In this document: in pieces, positions 1 to 8,440 of the stretch
Numbering within the stretch: position 1 is the stretch's first letter
How the letters are laid out: each line of letters starts with the position of its first letter
Assembly: GCF_021696945.1 (NCBI RefSeq)
Contig: NZ_JACYHE010000026.1
Span: 1-64,000 of the forward strand
DNA from: Streptomyces sp. JJ36
GTDB taxonomy: Bacteria > Actinomycetota > Actinomycetes > Streptomycetales > Streptomycetaceae
Reading direction: 5' to 3'
DNA: 64,000 nucleotides
Made by a program: the position numbers and the translations under genes
The notes under the pieces: model-generated
What the model saw: the letters and a program-made list of their open reading frames with translations, nothing else
What the model was told of the DNA's origin: nothing
Databases searched by the model: none

Positions 1-77
1 CGGTACGGCTCACCGAGGAGTTCGAGTACACCCGGGACGTCCTGCGCGAGACGGCGGGAGCCGTCGCGAGGGCGTGA
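1..77 (+). CDS. C-terminal end of an unidentified protein (partial)
   Basis: An open frame enters from the left edge (codons begin at base 3) and stops at TGA 75-77. The visible C-terminus reads FEYTRDVLRETAGAVARA, a charged amphipathic helix with no diagnostic motif. It lies 93 bases upstream of the ferritin-like gene on the same strand. The piece is too short for a family call. Confidence 0.45.
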   Translation, partial: VRLTEEFEYTRDVLRETAGAVARA

Positions 78-170
78 GCGCCCCTCGGCGGGCCACCCCG
101 ACGCGTTTCCCCGGTCCGCCCTGGGTTACTCGCTGCTGCGCTCTCCACCCCTCCGTCCTGGAAGGCGCGT

Positions 171-1373
171 ATGGCGTTCAACCCTCTCGATCACTCCGGT
201 ATCCCGCTCGACCGGCAGGTACGCAACTGGCGCGAGCTGAACGTGGAGCCGATCGACCCCGACCACTGCGACCCCTACACCCGGTGCCGGATCATCACCA
301 TGAACGGCATCGAGGTGGAGGCGATCCTCTTCAGCCACCAGATGGCCCGGCACTGCCCCGACCTGGACGTCAAGCAGCAGCTCGCCCGCACCCGCTACAT
401 CGAGCACCAGCAGCAGAAGGTGGTGAACTGGCTGCTCCCCGGTGTCTCCTCCGTGCTGGAGACGACCCTCGCCTACGAGCAGGTCGCCGTGGACCTGACC
501 GCATGGGTGGCGCGTTCCGAGCCGGACCCCTACCTGAAGCAGGCCTACCAGTTCGGCGTGCTCGAGGACTTCGACCACCTGTACCGGTACGCCAATCTGT
601 ACGAGATGATCGAGCACCGTAAGGCGGAGTCGATCGTCGACCAGCTCACGGAAGTCATGCCCGGCCGGCCCACCCGCCGGCACCACCGCCACCCGTACGA
701 CAACGTGCGCGAGCCCTACGATCGCAACCAGGCCGACCCGCTGTCGAAGCTGCACGCGCTGACCGTGATGTCCGCAGAGCAGCAGACCATGAACTTCTAC
801 ATGAACACCGGCGCCCTGTACATGGAGCCCATCGCCCGTCAGCTGTACCAGGAGATCGGGCTGATCGAAGAGGAGCACGTCACCCACTACGAGTCCCTGG
901 TCGACCCGGGCGAGACCTGGTGGGAACAGCTCGTCAACCACGAGTACAACGAGTGCTACCTCTACCACTCCTTCATGGAGCAGGAGACCGATCCGCGCAT
1001 CAAGGCCGTCTGGGAACTGCACCTGAACATGGAGCTGGCCCATCTGCAGCAGGCCTGCGACCTGATGCGGCGCCACGACGGCCGGGAACCGCGGGACCTG
1101 CTCGCTCCGGAGGTCCCCAACGTGCTCACCTTCGAGCCGAACAAGCACTACGTGCGGGAACTGATCGACGACCAGCTCGACCTGACCACGCTCGGCACCG
1201 GCTATGTCCGCGAGGCGCACGAGCGGTTCGAACAGATGCAGGAAGCCCTCATGGGAGACGGCGGTCCGCCCAGCGACCGGGTGATGGAGCAGCAGCGCCA
1301 GGAGGTCGGCCGCGAGTACCGGCTGGAGACGGAAGGGGAACACCCCGCCGCCTCCCTGCGCGAGCACGGCTGA
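171..1373 (+). CDS. Ferritin-like di-iron domain protein, 400 aa
   Basis: The protein is cytosolic: no signal peptide or membrane segment is visible. It is rich in Glu and His inside long helices, the pattern of ferritin-like four-helix bundles. Candidate metal-ligand motifs include ETTLAYEQVAVD in the first third, EEEHVTHYES in the middle (an ExxH arrangement) and ELHLNMELAHL near residue 290. The ATG at 171 follows GGAAGG at a good distance. The hemerythrin gene begins 13 bases after the stop, so the two iron-type proteins are probably co-transcribed and may work in oxygen, peroxide or iron handling. At 400 residues it is much longer than ferritin or rubrerythrin, and the last 60 residues are polar and probably disordered. 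The fold class is fairly sure; the reaction is unknown. Confidence 0.7.
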   Translation: MAFNPLDHSGIPLDRQVRNWRELNVEPIDPDHCDPYTRCRIITMNGIEVEAILFSHQMARHCPDLDVKQQLARTRYIEHQQQKVVNWLLPGVSSVLETTLAYEQVAVDLTAWVARSEPDPYLKQAYQFGVLEDFDHLYRYANLYEMIEHRKAESIVDQLTEVMPGRPTRRHHRHPYDNVREPYDRNQADPLSKLHALTVMSAEQQTMNFYMNTGALYMEPIARQLYQEIGLIEEEHVTHYESLVDPGETWWEQLVNHEYNECYLYHSFMEQETDPRIKAVWELHLNMELAHLQQACDLMRRHDGREPRDLLAPEVPNVLTFEPNKHYVRELIDDQLDLTTLGTGYVREAHERFEQMQEALMGDGGPPSDRVMEQQRQEVGREYRLETEGEHPAASLREHG

Positions 1374-1386
1374 AGGGGTGAGAGCG

Positions 1387-1938
1387 ATGAATCCCGCGAC
1401 GAACGTGGTCGCCCTGCTCAAGCAGCAGCACGGCGAGATCCGCAACCTCTTCGACACGGTCGAGAGCACCACGGGCGACGAGCGACGCGAGGCCTTTCGC
1501 CGGCTCGTGCGCATGCTGGCCGTGCACGAGACCGCGGAAGAAGAGGTCGTCCACCCGTACACCCGGCGCCTGACCGATGGCGGCTCGGACGTCGCGAACG
1601 ACCGGCTGGAGGAGGAACGACAGGCCAAGGAGCTCCTCAGCCGCCTGAACGACGTCGACGTCGAGGACGACGCGTTCATGCCGATGCTGCTGAAACTGCG
1701 CAAGGCCGTGACGGAGCACGCCCGCGCCGAGGAGCGCTACGAGTTCACCCGTCTGCTGCGGGCCGCGGACGACAAGCAGCTCGCCGCCATGGCCAAAGCC
1801 GTCAAGGCGGCCGAGGCCACCGCCCCGACCCGCCCGCACCCGGGCGTCGAGACCGGTGCCCGGAATCTCGCCGTCGGCCCCATGGCCGCCGTCGCCGACC
1901 GCGCCCGCGACGCCGTCCGCAAGGCCATGGGCGGCTGA
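1387..1938 (+). CDS. Hemerythrin HHE-domain protein
   Basis: This 183-residue soluble protein carries the hemerythrin cation-binding pattern: KQQHGEIRNLF near the N-terminus, then HETAEEEVVHP around residue 50, and TEHARAEERYEF around residue 105, which supply the His/Glu ligands of a non-haem di-iron site. Family members bind oxygen or sense oxygen, NO or iron. The ATG at 1387 is preferred over the in-frame GTG at 1378, because the GTG sits inside the purine-rich ribosome binding site (AAGGGGTGAG) of the ATG. The last 50 residues, after the HHE helices, are Ala/Pro-rich and look like a flexible tail. The gene directly follows the ferritin-like gene. Confidence 0.85.
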   Translation: MNPATNVVALLKQQHGEIRNLFDTVESTTGDERREAFRRLVRMLAVHETAEEEVVHPYTRRLTDGGSDVANDRLEEERQAKELLSRLNDVDVEDDAFMPMLLKLRKAVTEHARAEERYEFTRLLRAADDKQLAAMAKAVKAAEATAPTRPHPGVETGARNLAVGPMAAVADRARDAVRKAMGG

Positions 1939-1981
1939 CGGCGCCAGGCGCGACGCCAACGCGGCCGGTGGGAAGCGGCCC

Positions 1982-2515
1982 CTACCGCCCGTGGACCCGG
2001 CGGCGAGGCGGCGGTCCCACACCGGTGTGCCGGCCCGGGACCTCCGCGGCGTGCAGCTGTCCGGGGCCGGGGCCGGACCGGGCGGCCAGGGCATCGGCCA
2101 CGGCTCCGGTGGTGAACGCGTAGACGGCCTTGTGCAGCACGTCCACGACCAGCTCCCAGCGCGGCCAGGTCTGCGGTGGAGCTCCGACGCCGGTGGCGTT
2201 CTCCAGGATCTGGTCGTTGGTGAGCCGCACCACGGTGAACTGCGCCGACGCCCACGGCCCGCGCAGGCCGGCATGGGCCATGACCGACCGCAGCACTCCG
2301 AGCAGGGCGCCCTGACCGTAGTGCATGGCCCAGTTCACGGCGACCGGCTGACGTGCGGGGCGCTCCGGCGCTCCGGTCACCCGCTCCAGCGTCCGCGCGG
2401 GCACGTGGGAGCCGGGCCTGCCGGTGAGGCGCTGCTCGGCCTTCTCGCCGAGCGTCATCACCACCACCCCTGCTGCGCCGGCCAGGAGCCCCTGCGACAG
2501 TGCGCGTTTCCTCAT
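1982..2515 (-). CDS. Membrane-associated protein of unknown function, 177 aa
   Basis: The N-terminus MRKRALSQG is followed by a hydrophobic stretch (LLAGAAGVVVMTLGEK), which looks like a membrane anchor. A second weakly hydrophobic helical region lies near residues 60-85 (WAMHYGQGALLGVLRSVMAHAG) and a third near residues 115-135. The pattern resembles small actinobacterial membrane proteins of the DUF1440 type, but I could not confirm this. The ATG at 2515 is chosen because an upstream extension of the frame would lack the anchor and run through low-complexity Arg/Pro sequence. It is convergent with the hemerythrin gene. The last 25 residues are Pro/Arg-rich. Confidence 0.55.
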   Translation of the reverse strand: MRKRALSQGLLAGAAGVVVMTLGEKAEQRLTGRPGSHVPARTLERVTGAPERPARQPVAVNWAMHYGQGALLGVLRSVMAHAGLRGPWASAQFTVVRLTNDQILENATGVGAPPQTWPRWELVVDVLHKAVYAFTTGAVADALAARSGPGPGQLHAAEVPGRHTGVGPPPRRRVHGR

Positions 2516-2710
2516 GCCGCCGCGAGTACCCCGGCTCCGCCTTCGCTCACCGCCGGCCCGGGCGTGGCTACGGCCACCACCGGGCGGGTGGCCGGGCACC
2601 GGGCGGAAGCGGCCAGGCGACGGACCGGCCCTGCTGCGTGCGGGTGACGCACACGCCCGTCGGCGGCGTCGGCTTGGCCGGAGGACGACTGCTGCGTCAG
2701 GGTCGCTCCT

Positions 2711-2884
2711 GTGCCGTACCGTCGTCCCCGGGGCCCCCGTACCGGCACGGTGATCGCCGCGGTCACCGTGCTGGTGGCACTTCTCATCGCCGTGGCCGTC
2801 GTCGTGGGTATGGACGACAGCGACGGCGGCCCCGGTCAGGTGGAGGTCCCTTTGCCCGGCCGGACCGTTCCCGCTCCTTCCTGA
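2711..2884 (+). CDS. Possible 57-residue single-span membrane protein
   Basis: From the GTG at 2711 the frame encodes a basic start (VPYRRPRGPRTG), one clear transmembrane helix (VIAAVTVLVALLIAVAVVVG) and a short acidic then Pro-rich outside tail. Basic-inside topology and a clean stop at 2882-2884 support a real gene. The ribosome binding site is weak, so the start is uncertain. It lies 195 bases from the divergent 177-residue membrane protein. No function is suggested. Confidence 0.4.
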   Translation: MPYRRPRGPRTGTVIAAVTVLVALLIAVAVVVGMDDSDGGPGQVEVPLPGRTVPAPS

Positions 2885-3146
2885 GGGCACCGGGAGACCG
2901 CCGGCCCGGTCCCCGGCGAGGCACCGCGGCGGGTGGGCGTCGCTTCCCGCGGCCTGCCGGGCGTGCAGGCCGCCCCGACGGGGTTCTCCGGTGCGGAGTT
3001 CCCGTGCCCGCGACGGAGTGATCACCGCCGTGCACGGTACCCGGGCCGCCCTCCGGTCGGCTCCGGTCGGCTCCGGCCGGCTGCCGGGGGCCATGCCCGG
3101 CACCGAAGCCGCCGCAGCCCGTCCCGTCCACACGAGGGGGAGAGTC

Positions 3147-3814
3147 GTGCAGCAAGGCAGCAACGCCCCGGACCGTGTGGTACTCCGTCCCCTCGGCAGC
3201 CCGATCCCCATGGCGTTCTTCGGACTGTCCGCGGCCACGTTCGTCCTGGCCGGGCTTCAGCTGGAGTGGATTCCGCCCGGCGAGGGGGACAGCGTGGCCC
3301 TGGTCCTGCTGGCGTTCTCCGCGCCGCTGCAGGCACTCGCAGCGGTCTTCGCCCTGCTCGCACGCGACGCCGCGACCGCGGCGGGTTCGGGAGTGCTCGC
3401 CGGTACCTGGGCCGCGACGGGGGCGACCATGCTCTCGTCTCCGCCCGCAGCGACCAGTGGCGGGCTCGGTCTGCTTCTGCTGGTCTCCGGAGCGGCCCTG
3501 GCCGCAGCCGTCGCCGCCGCCGGCACGGCGAAACTCGCGGCGAGTGCCGTACTGCTGACGGCATCGCTGCGGTTCGTCCTCACCGGGGTCTACGAACTCG
3601 CCGGTGGCACCGGCTGGAAGACGGCCGCCGGAGTCACCGGCGTCGTCCTCGCCGGGCTGGCGCTGCTCGCCGCGACCGCCTTCGCCTCCGGGGACACCAC
3701 CGGACGGCCGCTGCTGCCGACGCTGCGCCGCACCGGCCCGCAGCCGGGGCACTCCGGTGGTGCGGCAGCGGTCGGCGACACCCGCAGCGAGGCAGGCGTA
3801 CCAAGGAGCTGTAG
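3147..3814 (+). pseudogene. GPR1/FUN34/YaaH-like membrane protein gene with an apparent frameshift near its 3' end
   Basis: The GTG at 3147 follows GAGGGGGAGA. The product opens with PLGSPIPMAFFGLSAATFVLAG and continues through about six hydrophobic helices, the layout of acetate/succinate uptake (GPR1/FUN34/YaaH) relatives in actinobacteria. Around 3798-3803 the frame reads GTA CCA AGG AGC TGT AGC and runs on. Moving one base gives AAG GAG CTG TAG, so the end would be Glu-Ala-Gly-Val-x-Lys-Glu-Leu-stop at 3814; as I recall, this family often ends in a Gly-Val-Arg-x-Leu type tail. One missing base at about 3801 therefore removes the natural stop. As read, the frame continues without a stop into the DUF4396 gene and ends at 4673. 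A base-call error is as likely as a real mutation. Confidence 0.55.
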
Positions 3815-3956
3815 CACCGGAGGACACCGACGGCGCGCCCATGGCGGGCGGGGCACGGCGACCCGCCCGGGGGGGGACGCCCCGGGCGGCCGGGAGCGTT
3901 TAGGAGCGCGGGTTCCCGGTCACCTGTGGCCGGGTCGTTCCCTTGGGAGGCTGTCT

Positions 3957-4673
3957 GTGATCGAGCTGGGCTGGCTGGCGTTCCTCGCTGAGCCGTGGTT
4001 CGTCCTGCCGTTCTACGCCGTCGGGTTCTTCGGCGCCGTCTGGGTGACCTGGGATGCGTACCACACCAACACGCCGCTGAAGCCGGCAATGCGGTGGGCC
4101 TGGCCCGTGATCGTGTTCTTCTTCGGTCCCGTCGGTCTCGCGCTGTACCTGTTCACCGCCCGCGCTCCCGGCATCGGTGCAGCCGACGGCGAGGAGGAGA
4201 AGCAGCAGCGACACAACGACTACGTGCTGCCCAACTGGTTCCGCCGCACCACCGGCTCGGTCATCCACTGCGTCGGCGGTGACGGGGTCGGCATCGTCAC
4301 CGCCATGATCATGGCGCGGGTCTTCGGGCTGAGCTTCTGGGAGGAGTGGTGGTTCGAGTACCTGGTCGGTTACCTGGTGGGCACGCTCGTCTTCCAGTAC
4401 AAGGCGATGTCCATGCATGCGAGCAGTTGGCCGCAGGCGATCTACATGGCCTTCCGTGGCGAGTGGTACTCGATGCTCTCCGTCATGGCGGGCATGGGCC
4501 TGGTCATGGGGGTCGTCACGCCGCTGGCCGTCACCGAGCAGCCGGACCCGGACACCTACGCCTTCTGGGGCTTCGCCGCACTCGGACTGTTCGTCGGCTT
4601 TGTGCTCACCTACCCGATGAACTGGCTGGAGATCAAGGTCGGTTACAAGCACGGTATGGGAAGGCAGCACTGA
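3957..4673 (+). CDS. DUF4396 integral membrane protein
   Basis: The GTG at 3957 has an ideal GGGAGG six bases upstream, which argues for an independent start even though the frame is open from 3147. The 238-residue product has an N-terminal pair of membrane helices (WFVLPFYAVGFFGAVWV and WPVIVFFFGPVGLALYLF), then RTTGSVIHCVGGDGVGIVTA, a central EYLVGYLVGTLVFQ segment and the C-terminal TYPMNWLEIKVGYKHGM. The His-Cys-x3-Asp and Pro-x-Asn-Trp elements are what I remember of DUF4396. Function is not known; Met, His and Cys in and near the helices would fit a metal or small-ion role, but that is speculation. It overlaps the next start by one base (TGATG). Confidence 0.75.
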   Translation: MIELGWLAFLAEPWFVLPFYAVGFFGAVWVTWDAYHTNTPLKPAMRWAWPVIVFFFGPVGLALYLFTARAPGIGAADGEEEKQQRHNDYVLPNWFRRTTGSVIHCVGGDGVGIVTAMIMARVFGLSFWEEWWFEYLVGYLVGTLVFQYKAMSMHASSWPQAIYMAFRGEWYSMLSVMAGMGLVMGVVTPLAVTEQPDPDTYAFWGFAALGLFVGFVLTYPMNWLEIKVGYKHGMGRQH

Positions 4674-5413
4674 TGACCCTCCGCAAGACCGGGATCGTGG
4701 CGGCGATGTGGGTGTTCGGCCTGGCCTGTCTCGCCGGTCTGGCCTGGGCGGTGCAGTGGCTCGACGACGAGCCGGTGCACGTCCCGCCGGCCGCCGGCGC
4801 ACCACCTGCGGCCGGGCCCGACCGCCCGCTGAAGGCGCTCACGGCCGGCACCGCACGGTCGGTGGCCGCCGCCCGCCACGGACTGGCCACGGGCGAACGC
4901 AGCGAGGCGTCGCACGCCGTGGACGCGGCCCGGCGGGCCGCCGAGGTCGGCCACGAGGCCGCTCACGGCCCGGTAGGCAAGGGCTTCACCGCCGCCCTGA
5001 AGCACCTGGAGGGAGCCCGCAAGGACCTGCACAACGGAAAGCCCGCCACCGCGCGGGCCAAGCTGACCAGGGCCGAACGGGAGCTGACCGGGGTCCTCGC
5101 CGCCGCGGCGCGGCAGACACCGGGGGTACCGCCCCGGGTCGTCTGGGCGGACTATCGCGGGGCGACCCTGCTCGGCCCGCAAGGCGGCATGATCGGGCGT
5201 GTCCAGCGCATCCAGCCCGGCCCCGGCGGCGCCCCGGTCGCCGTCCTCGACGTCGGCGGTTCCCAGGACGTGCTGGGGTTCCTCGACTTCGGAGGCCGCA
5301 CGGTACGCGTCCCCGCCGACCGGGTCCTCTGGGGTCCCGCGCGGTACGTCGGCAGCACCCTCGCCGCCCTCCCCGTACGCGACCCCGGACGGCTGCCCGT
5401 CACCGGCCGTTGA
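4673..5413 (+). CDS. Membrane-anchored protein with PRC-barrel-like C-terminus
   Basis: The ATG at 4673 overlaps the DUF4396 stop, so the two are translationally coupled. The 246-residue product starts with one membrane helix (GIVAAMWVFGLACLAGLAWAVQW). Residues 50-150 form an Ala-rich helical region with regularly spaced charges, a possible coiled coil or four-helix unit. The last 80 residues form a small beta domain (GGMIGRVQRIQPGPGG, VAVLDVGG, RTVRVPADRVLWGP) that resembles a PRC-barrel. The coupling suggests that it works with the DUF4396 protein. The PRC assignment is an inference from the strand pattern and the closing V-P-x-x-x-V motif. Confidence 0.6.
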   Translation: MTLRKTGIVAAMWVFGLACLAGLAWAVQWLDDEPVHVPPAAGAPPAAGPDRPLKALTAGTARSVAAARHGLATGERSEASHAVDAARRAAEVGHEAAHGPVGKGFTAALKHLEGARKDLHNGKPATARAKLTRAERELTGVLAAAARQTPGVPPRVVWADYRGATLLGPQGGMIGRVQRIQPGPGGAPVAVLDVGGSQDVLGFLDFGGRTVRVPADRVLWGPARYVGSTLAALPVRDPGRLPVTGR

Positions 5414-5414
5414 A

Positions 5415-5441
5415 CTCCGGGCAGGGGCTCCCTGCCCGGAG
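5415..5441. terminator. Strong hairpin between convergent genes
   Basis: CTCCGGGCAGG pairs exactly with CCTGCCCGGAG around a five-base loop, two bases after the + strand stop at 5413 and 57 bases before the - strand stop at 5498. It probably serves both genes. Confidence 0.75.
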
Positions 5442-5497
5442 ATGCCGCCCCCGGGTGTCCGCCCGGACGGCCTGCCGCGGCGTCAGGTGACCGCCCG

Positions 5498-6532
5498 TCA
5501 TCCCCGTGCCGCGTACCGGGTGCGCAACTCGTGCAGGACCCCGAGGCCGGCCGCGGTGACCGGTACCGCCAGGAGCACGCCGACGATCCCGGCCACCGCG
5601 GCGCCCGCGGTGAGAGCCACCAGGACCGTCGCGGGGTGCATCCGCACGGTGCGGCTCTGGACCACCGGCTGGAAGACGTTGCCCTCCAGCGCCTGCACCA
5701 CGACCACCACGGCAAGCACCCACAGCGCGATGGCCAGGCCCCGGTCGGCGAGGGCGACCAGCACGGCCGCGGCCCCGGAGACGAAGGCGCCGAGGTAGGG
5801 GACGTAGGCGCCGATGAAGACGATGGCGCCGAGCCCGAGAGCGCCCGGCACGCGCAGGATCAGCAGACCGGCCGTGATGCAGACGGCGTCGATGAGGGCC
5901 ACCACGGTGGTGCCCCGCATGAACCCCTCGACGCCCCCGAAGGCCCGCCGGGCCATCGCCTCGACGACCTCGGCCGTGCCGGGCGGCGCGAGTGAGCGGA
6001 GGGCGCCGGCGGCCCGGTGGGAGTCCCGCAGGAAGAAGAAGAGCAGCAGCAGCGCGAGCACCGCCATGCCGAGCGTCCGGAAGAGCAGCCCGACTCCGGC
6101 GACGAGGCCGGAGGCGGCTGTGCCGCCGAACCTGCCCAGCAGGTCCAGAGCCCTGTCGGCGAGTTCCTGCAGCGAGGTGCCGGCCGCCCCGAAGTGAGCG
6201 GCCAGCCCCCGCACCGCCTGGCGCAGCGAGGCCACGATCTGGTCCCAGGTGTCGACCAGCGCCGCCGTGACGACGTACAGCGCGCCGCCGACCACGGCGA
6301 GGACGGCGGCGCAGGTCAGTGCCGCGGCGACGGACCGGTTGACCTTCGCCTTCACCAGCCACCGGTGGACGGGCAGCAGCAGCGCCGTGCCGAGCAGGGC
6401 GAGCAGCACGGGAATCACGGCCGTCCGCAGCGCCACGCACACCTGGACCAGGACATAGAGGACCCCGGCGGCCAGCAGGATGACGGCACACCAGGCGGCG
6501 AGCCGGCGAACGGGTTCCGGGAGCAACTGCAC
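5498..6532 (-). CDS. AI-2E family transporter (UPF0118)
   Basis: The 344-residue membrane protein has paired N-terminal helices, a long soluble segment with TWDQIVASLRQAV, then a block of helices that includes LFRTLGMAVLALLLLFFFLRDSHR and a Gly-rich C-terminal region (LGLGAIVFIGAYVPYLGAFVSG) typical of YdiK/TqsA/PerM-like permeases. Substrates in this family vary (quorum signal, sodium/proton exchange, unknown). The GTG at 6532 fits the family length of about 350 residues. It is a single gene, convergent with the DUF4396 operon. Confidence 0.85.
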   Translation of the reverse strand: MQLLPEPVRRLAAWCAVILLAAGVLYVLVQVCVALRTAVIPVLLALLGTALLLPVHRWLVKAKVNRSVAAALTCAAVLAVVGGALYVVTAALVDTWDQIVASLRQAVRGLAAHFGAAGTSLQELADRALDLLGRFGGTAASGLVAGVGLLFRTLGMAVLALLLLFFFLRDSHRAAGALRSLAPPGTAEVVEAMARRAFGGVEGFMRGTTVVALIDAVCITAGLLILRVPGALGLGAIVFIGAYVPYLGAFVSGAAAVLVALADRGLAIALWVLAVVVVVQALEGNVFQPVVQSRTVRMHPATVLVALTAGAAVAGIVGVLLAVPVTAAGLGVLHELRTRYAARG

Positions 6533-6886
6533 GTCGGCAGCGTATGCACCGTCCGCCCGGTCCCGCAGGAACGGCTTGGCCGGGGCATGTCGTCCGGGCG
6601 GTCAGCGGGGGGCCGTGCCACCCCGCAGGGCAAGCTCCGTCTCGACGGCCGTCTCCGCCACGCCGTCCCGTCGTTCAGGGTTCACCCGTGCAGGCCGTGT
6701 TCTGCTTCCGGCGCACGGGGCCCCCGCCAGGGGCGGCCGCCGTTCCCGTGCCGGCCGGGGCCACCGCCAGGGGTCCGTTGCCGTGCAGGGGCCGGTCCGG
6801 CCGTCACCGGCGGCGCGCCCCCGCCTCCGCCCCCGCGCACGCCGCTGTCCGCAGGGACGGCAAACCCCTGCGGACGGCGGTCGTTC
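6533..6886. other. Intergenic, no gene supported
   Basis: This 354-base stretch lies between the end of the semialdehyde dehydrogenase operon and the start of the AI-2E gene, both on the - strand. Open frames here have low-complexity Arg/Pro/Ala composition and no recognisable domain. It should hold the terminator of one transcript and the promoter of the next; I see no clear example of either. Confidence 0.5.
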
Positions 6887-8440
6887 TCACCGCTCGGACG
6901 CCGGCTTGCCGCCCACCCGGCGGGTCAGCCCCAGGGGATTGTCGTCGCGGAGTTCGGGCGGCAGGAGGGCCTGCGGTGTGGACTGGTACGTGACCGGGCG
7001 CAGCCAGCGCTCGACGGCCGCCTCGCCCACGGAGGTGTGCGGCGAGGTGCTGGAGGGGTAGGGTCCGCCGTGCTGCTGTGCGGGCGTCACGGCCACCCCC
7101 GTGGGCCAGCCGTCGACGAGTACCCGGCCGGCCAGCGGCACCAGCGCGTCGAGCAGTTCCCGGCCACGACCGGCGCCGGCGCCTCCCTCGTGTCCCGCCT
7201 CGGCTGCGGAGAGGTGCGCGGTGGCGGTGAGACTGCCCGGCAGCGCGGCGACGACGGTGAGGGCCTCCTCCCAGTCCGCGTACCGGGCCAGCACGGTCAC
7301 CGGCCCGAAGCACTCCTCCAGCAGGCGGTCGTGCGGCCCGGACCCGCCGGTGAGCCGGCGTGCCGGGACGGTCAGCACACCGGCTCGTACGGTCATCCCC
7401 TCACCCGTCCCGGGCCGCACCGGGACCTCGACGTCCGGCAGCGCCGCGCGGGTCCCGGTCTCCGCGAGGTAGGCCTCGCGCATCCCGGGCAGCAGCATGA
7501 CGGAGGGCGCCGCCCCGCCGACCGCGGTGCTCAGCGCGTCCACCAGGCCGTCCCCGTCCGGGCCCTCCGGCAGCAGCACCAGGCCGGGCTTGGTGCAGAA
7601 CTGCCCGGTCCCCAGCGTCATCGACCCCGCCAGGCCGGCCGCGATGTCCGCGGCACGCTCCGCGGCGGCGGCGGGCGTCACCACCACCGGGTTGAGCGAG
7701 CCGAGCTCCCCGTGGAACGGGATGGGAACGGGCCGGGCCGCGGCTGCGTCGAACAGGGCCCGTCCGCCGCGGACCGAGCCGGTGAACCCCGCGGCGGCGA
7801 TCTGCGGGTGCGCGATCAGGGCCAGTCCCGCGCCGAATCCGTGGACGACGGTGACGACGCTCTCCGGCAGCCCGGACTCGGCCGCGGCGCGCCGGAGCAG
7901 CGCGGCGCAGAGCTCCGAGGTGGCGGGATGTCCCGGGTGCGCCTTGACGACGACGGGGCATCCGGCGGCCAGGGCGCTCGCGGTGTCGCCGCCCGGGACG
8001 GAGAAGGCGAGCGGGAAGTTGCTCGCCGCGTAGACGGCGGTCACGCCGAGCGGCAGCTTCATCCGCCGCAGGTCGGGCCGGGGCGGCGTGCGGGTCTCGT
8101 CGGCGTGGTCGATGCGGAGGTCGAGGAAGGCTCCCTCCTCGGCGGTGTCCGCGAAGGCGGTGAGCTGGGTCGTGGTGCGGGCGAGTTCGCCGGACAGCCG
8201 CCCGGTGCCCAGGGCCGTTTCCGCGTCGGCCGTGGCGATCACCTCGTCGGCCGCCTCGGTCAGCAGGTGCGCGGCCCGGCGCAGCAGGGCGGCGCGTACG
8301 GACCGTTCGGCCATCGGCCGCAGGGCGGTGTGCGCGGCGCGCACGGCACGGTCGACGCCTGCGGCATCGGCTTCCACGGTCACCCGGGGGCCCGGCTCGC
8401 CGGTGCGGGGGTCGGCCTGGTGGACAGGGGCGCCGGTCAC
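6887..8440 (-). CDS. Alpha-ketoglutarate semialdehyde (2,5-dioxovalerate) dehydrogenase, copy 1
   Basis: This 517-residue NAD(P)-dependent aldehyde dehydrogenase should perform the last step of the oxidative uronate/aldarate route, oxidising 2,5-dioxopentanoate to alpha-ketoglutarate. Visible motifs are the cofactor loop ASNFPLAFSVPGGDTASALAAG, the base HGELGSLNP and the nucleophile GTGQFCTKPGL, which together are typical of KgsADH rather than general aldehyde dehydrogenases. The GTG start at 8440 has GAAGGAG seven bases upstream and overlaps the upstream DUF6807 stop (GTGA), so the longer open frame to 8707 is not used. It is the second gene of a two-gene operon with DUF6807. A homologous copy lies at 54182-55747. 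Confidence 0.85.
   Translation of the reverse strand: MTGAPVHQADPRTGEPGPRVTVEADAAGVDRAVRAAHTALRPMAERSVRAALLRRAAHLLTEAADEVIATADAETALGTGRLSGELARTTTQLTAFADTAEEGAFLDLRIDHADETRTPPRPDLRRMKLPLGVTAVYAASNFPLAFSVPGGDTASALAAGCPVVVKAHPGHPATSELCAALLRRAAAESGLPESVVTVVHGFGAGLALIAHPQIAAAGFTGSVRGGRALFDAAAARPVPIPFHGELGSLNPVVVTPAAAAERAADIAAGLAGSMTLGTGQFCTKPGLVLLPEGPDGDGLVDALSTAVGGAAPSVMLLPGMREAYLAETGTRAALPDVEVPVRPGTGEGMTVRAGVLTVPARRLTGGSGPHDRLLEECFGPVTVLARYADWEEALTVVAALPGSLTATAHLSAAEAGHEGGAGAGRGRELLDALVPLAGRVLVDGWPTGVAVTPAQQHGGPYPSSTSPHTSVGEAAVERWLRPVTYQSTPQALLPPELRDDNPLGLTRRVGGKPASER

Noticed and set aside
126..1703. 525-codon - strand frame opposite the ferritin-like and hemerythrin genes
   Set aside because: It is antisense to two genes with clear motifs and good ribosome binding sites; its own translation has no family features.
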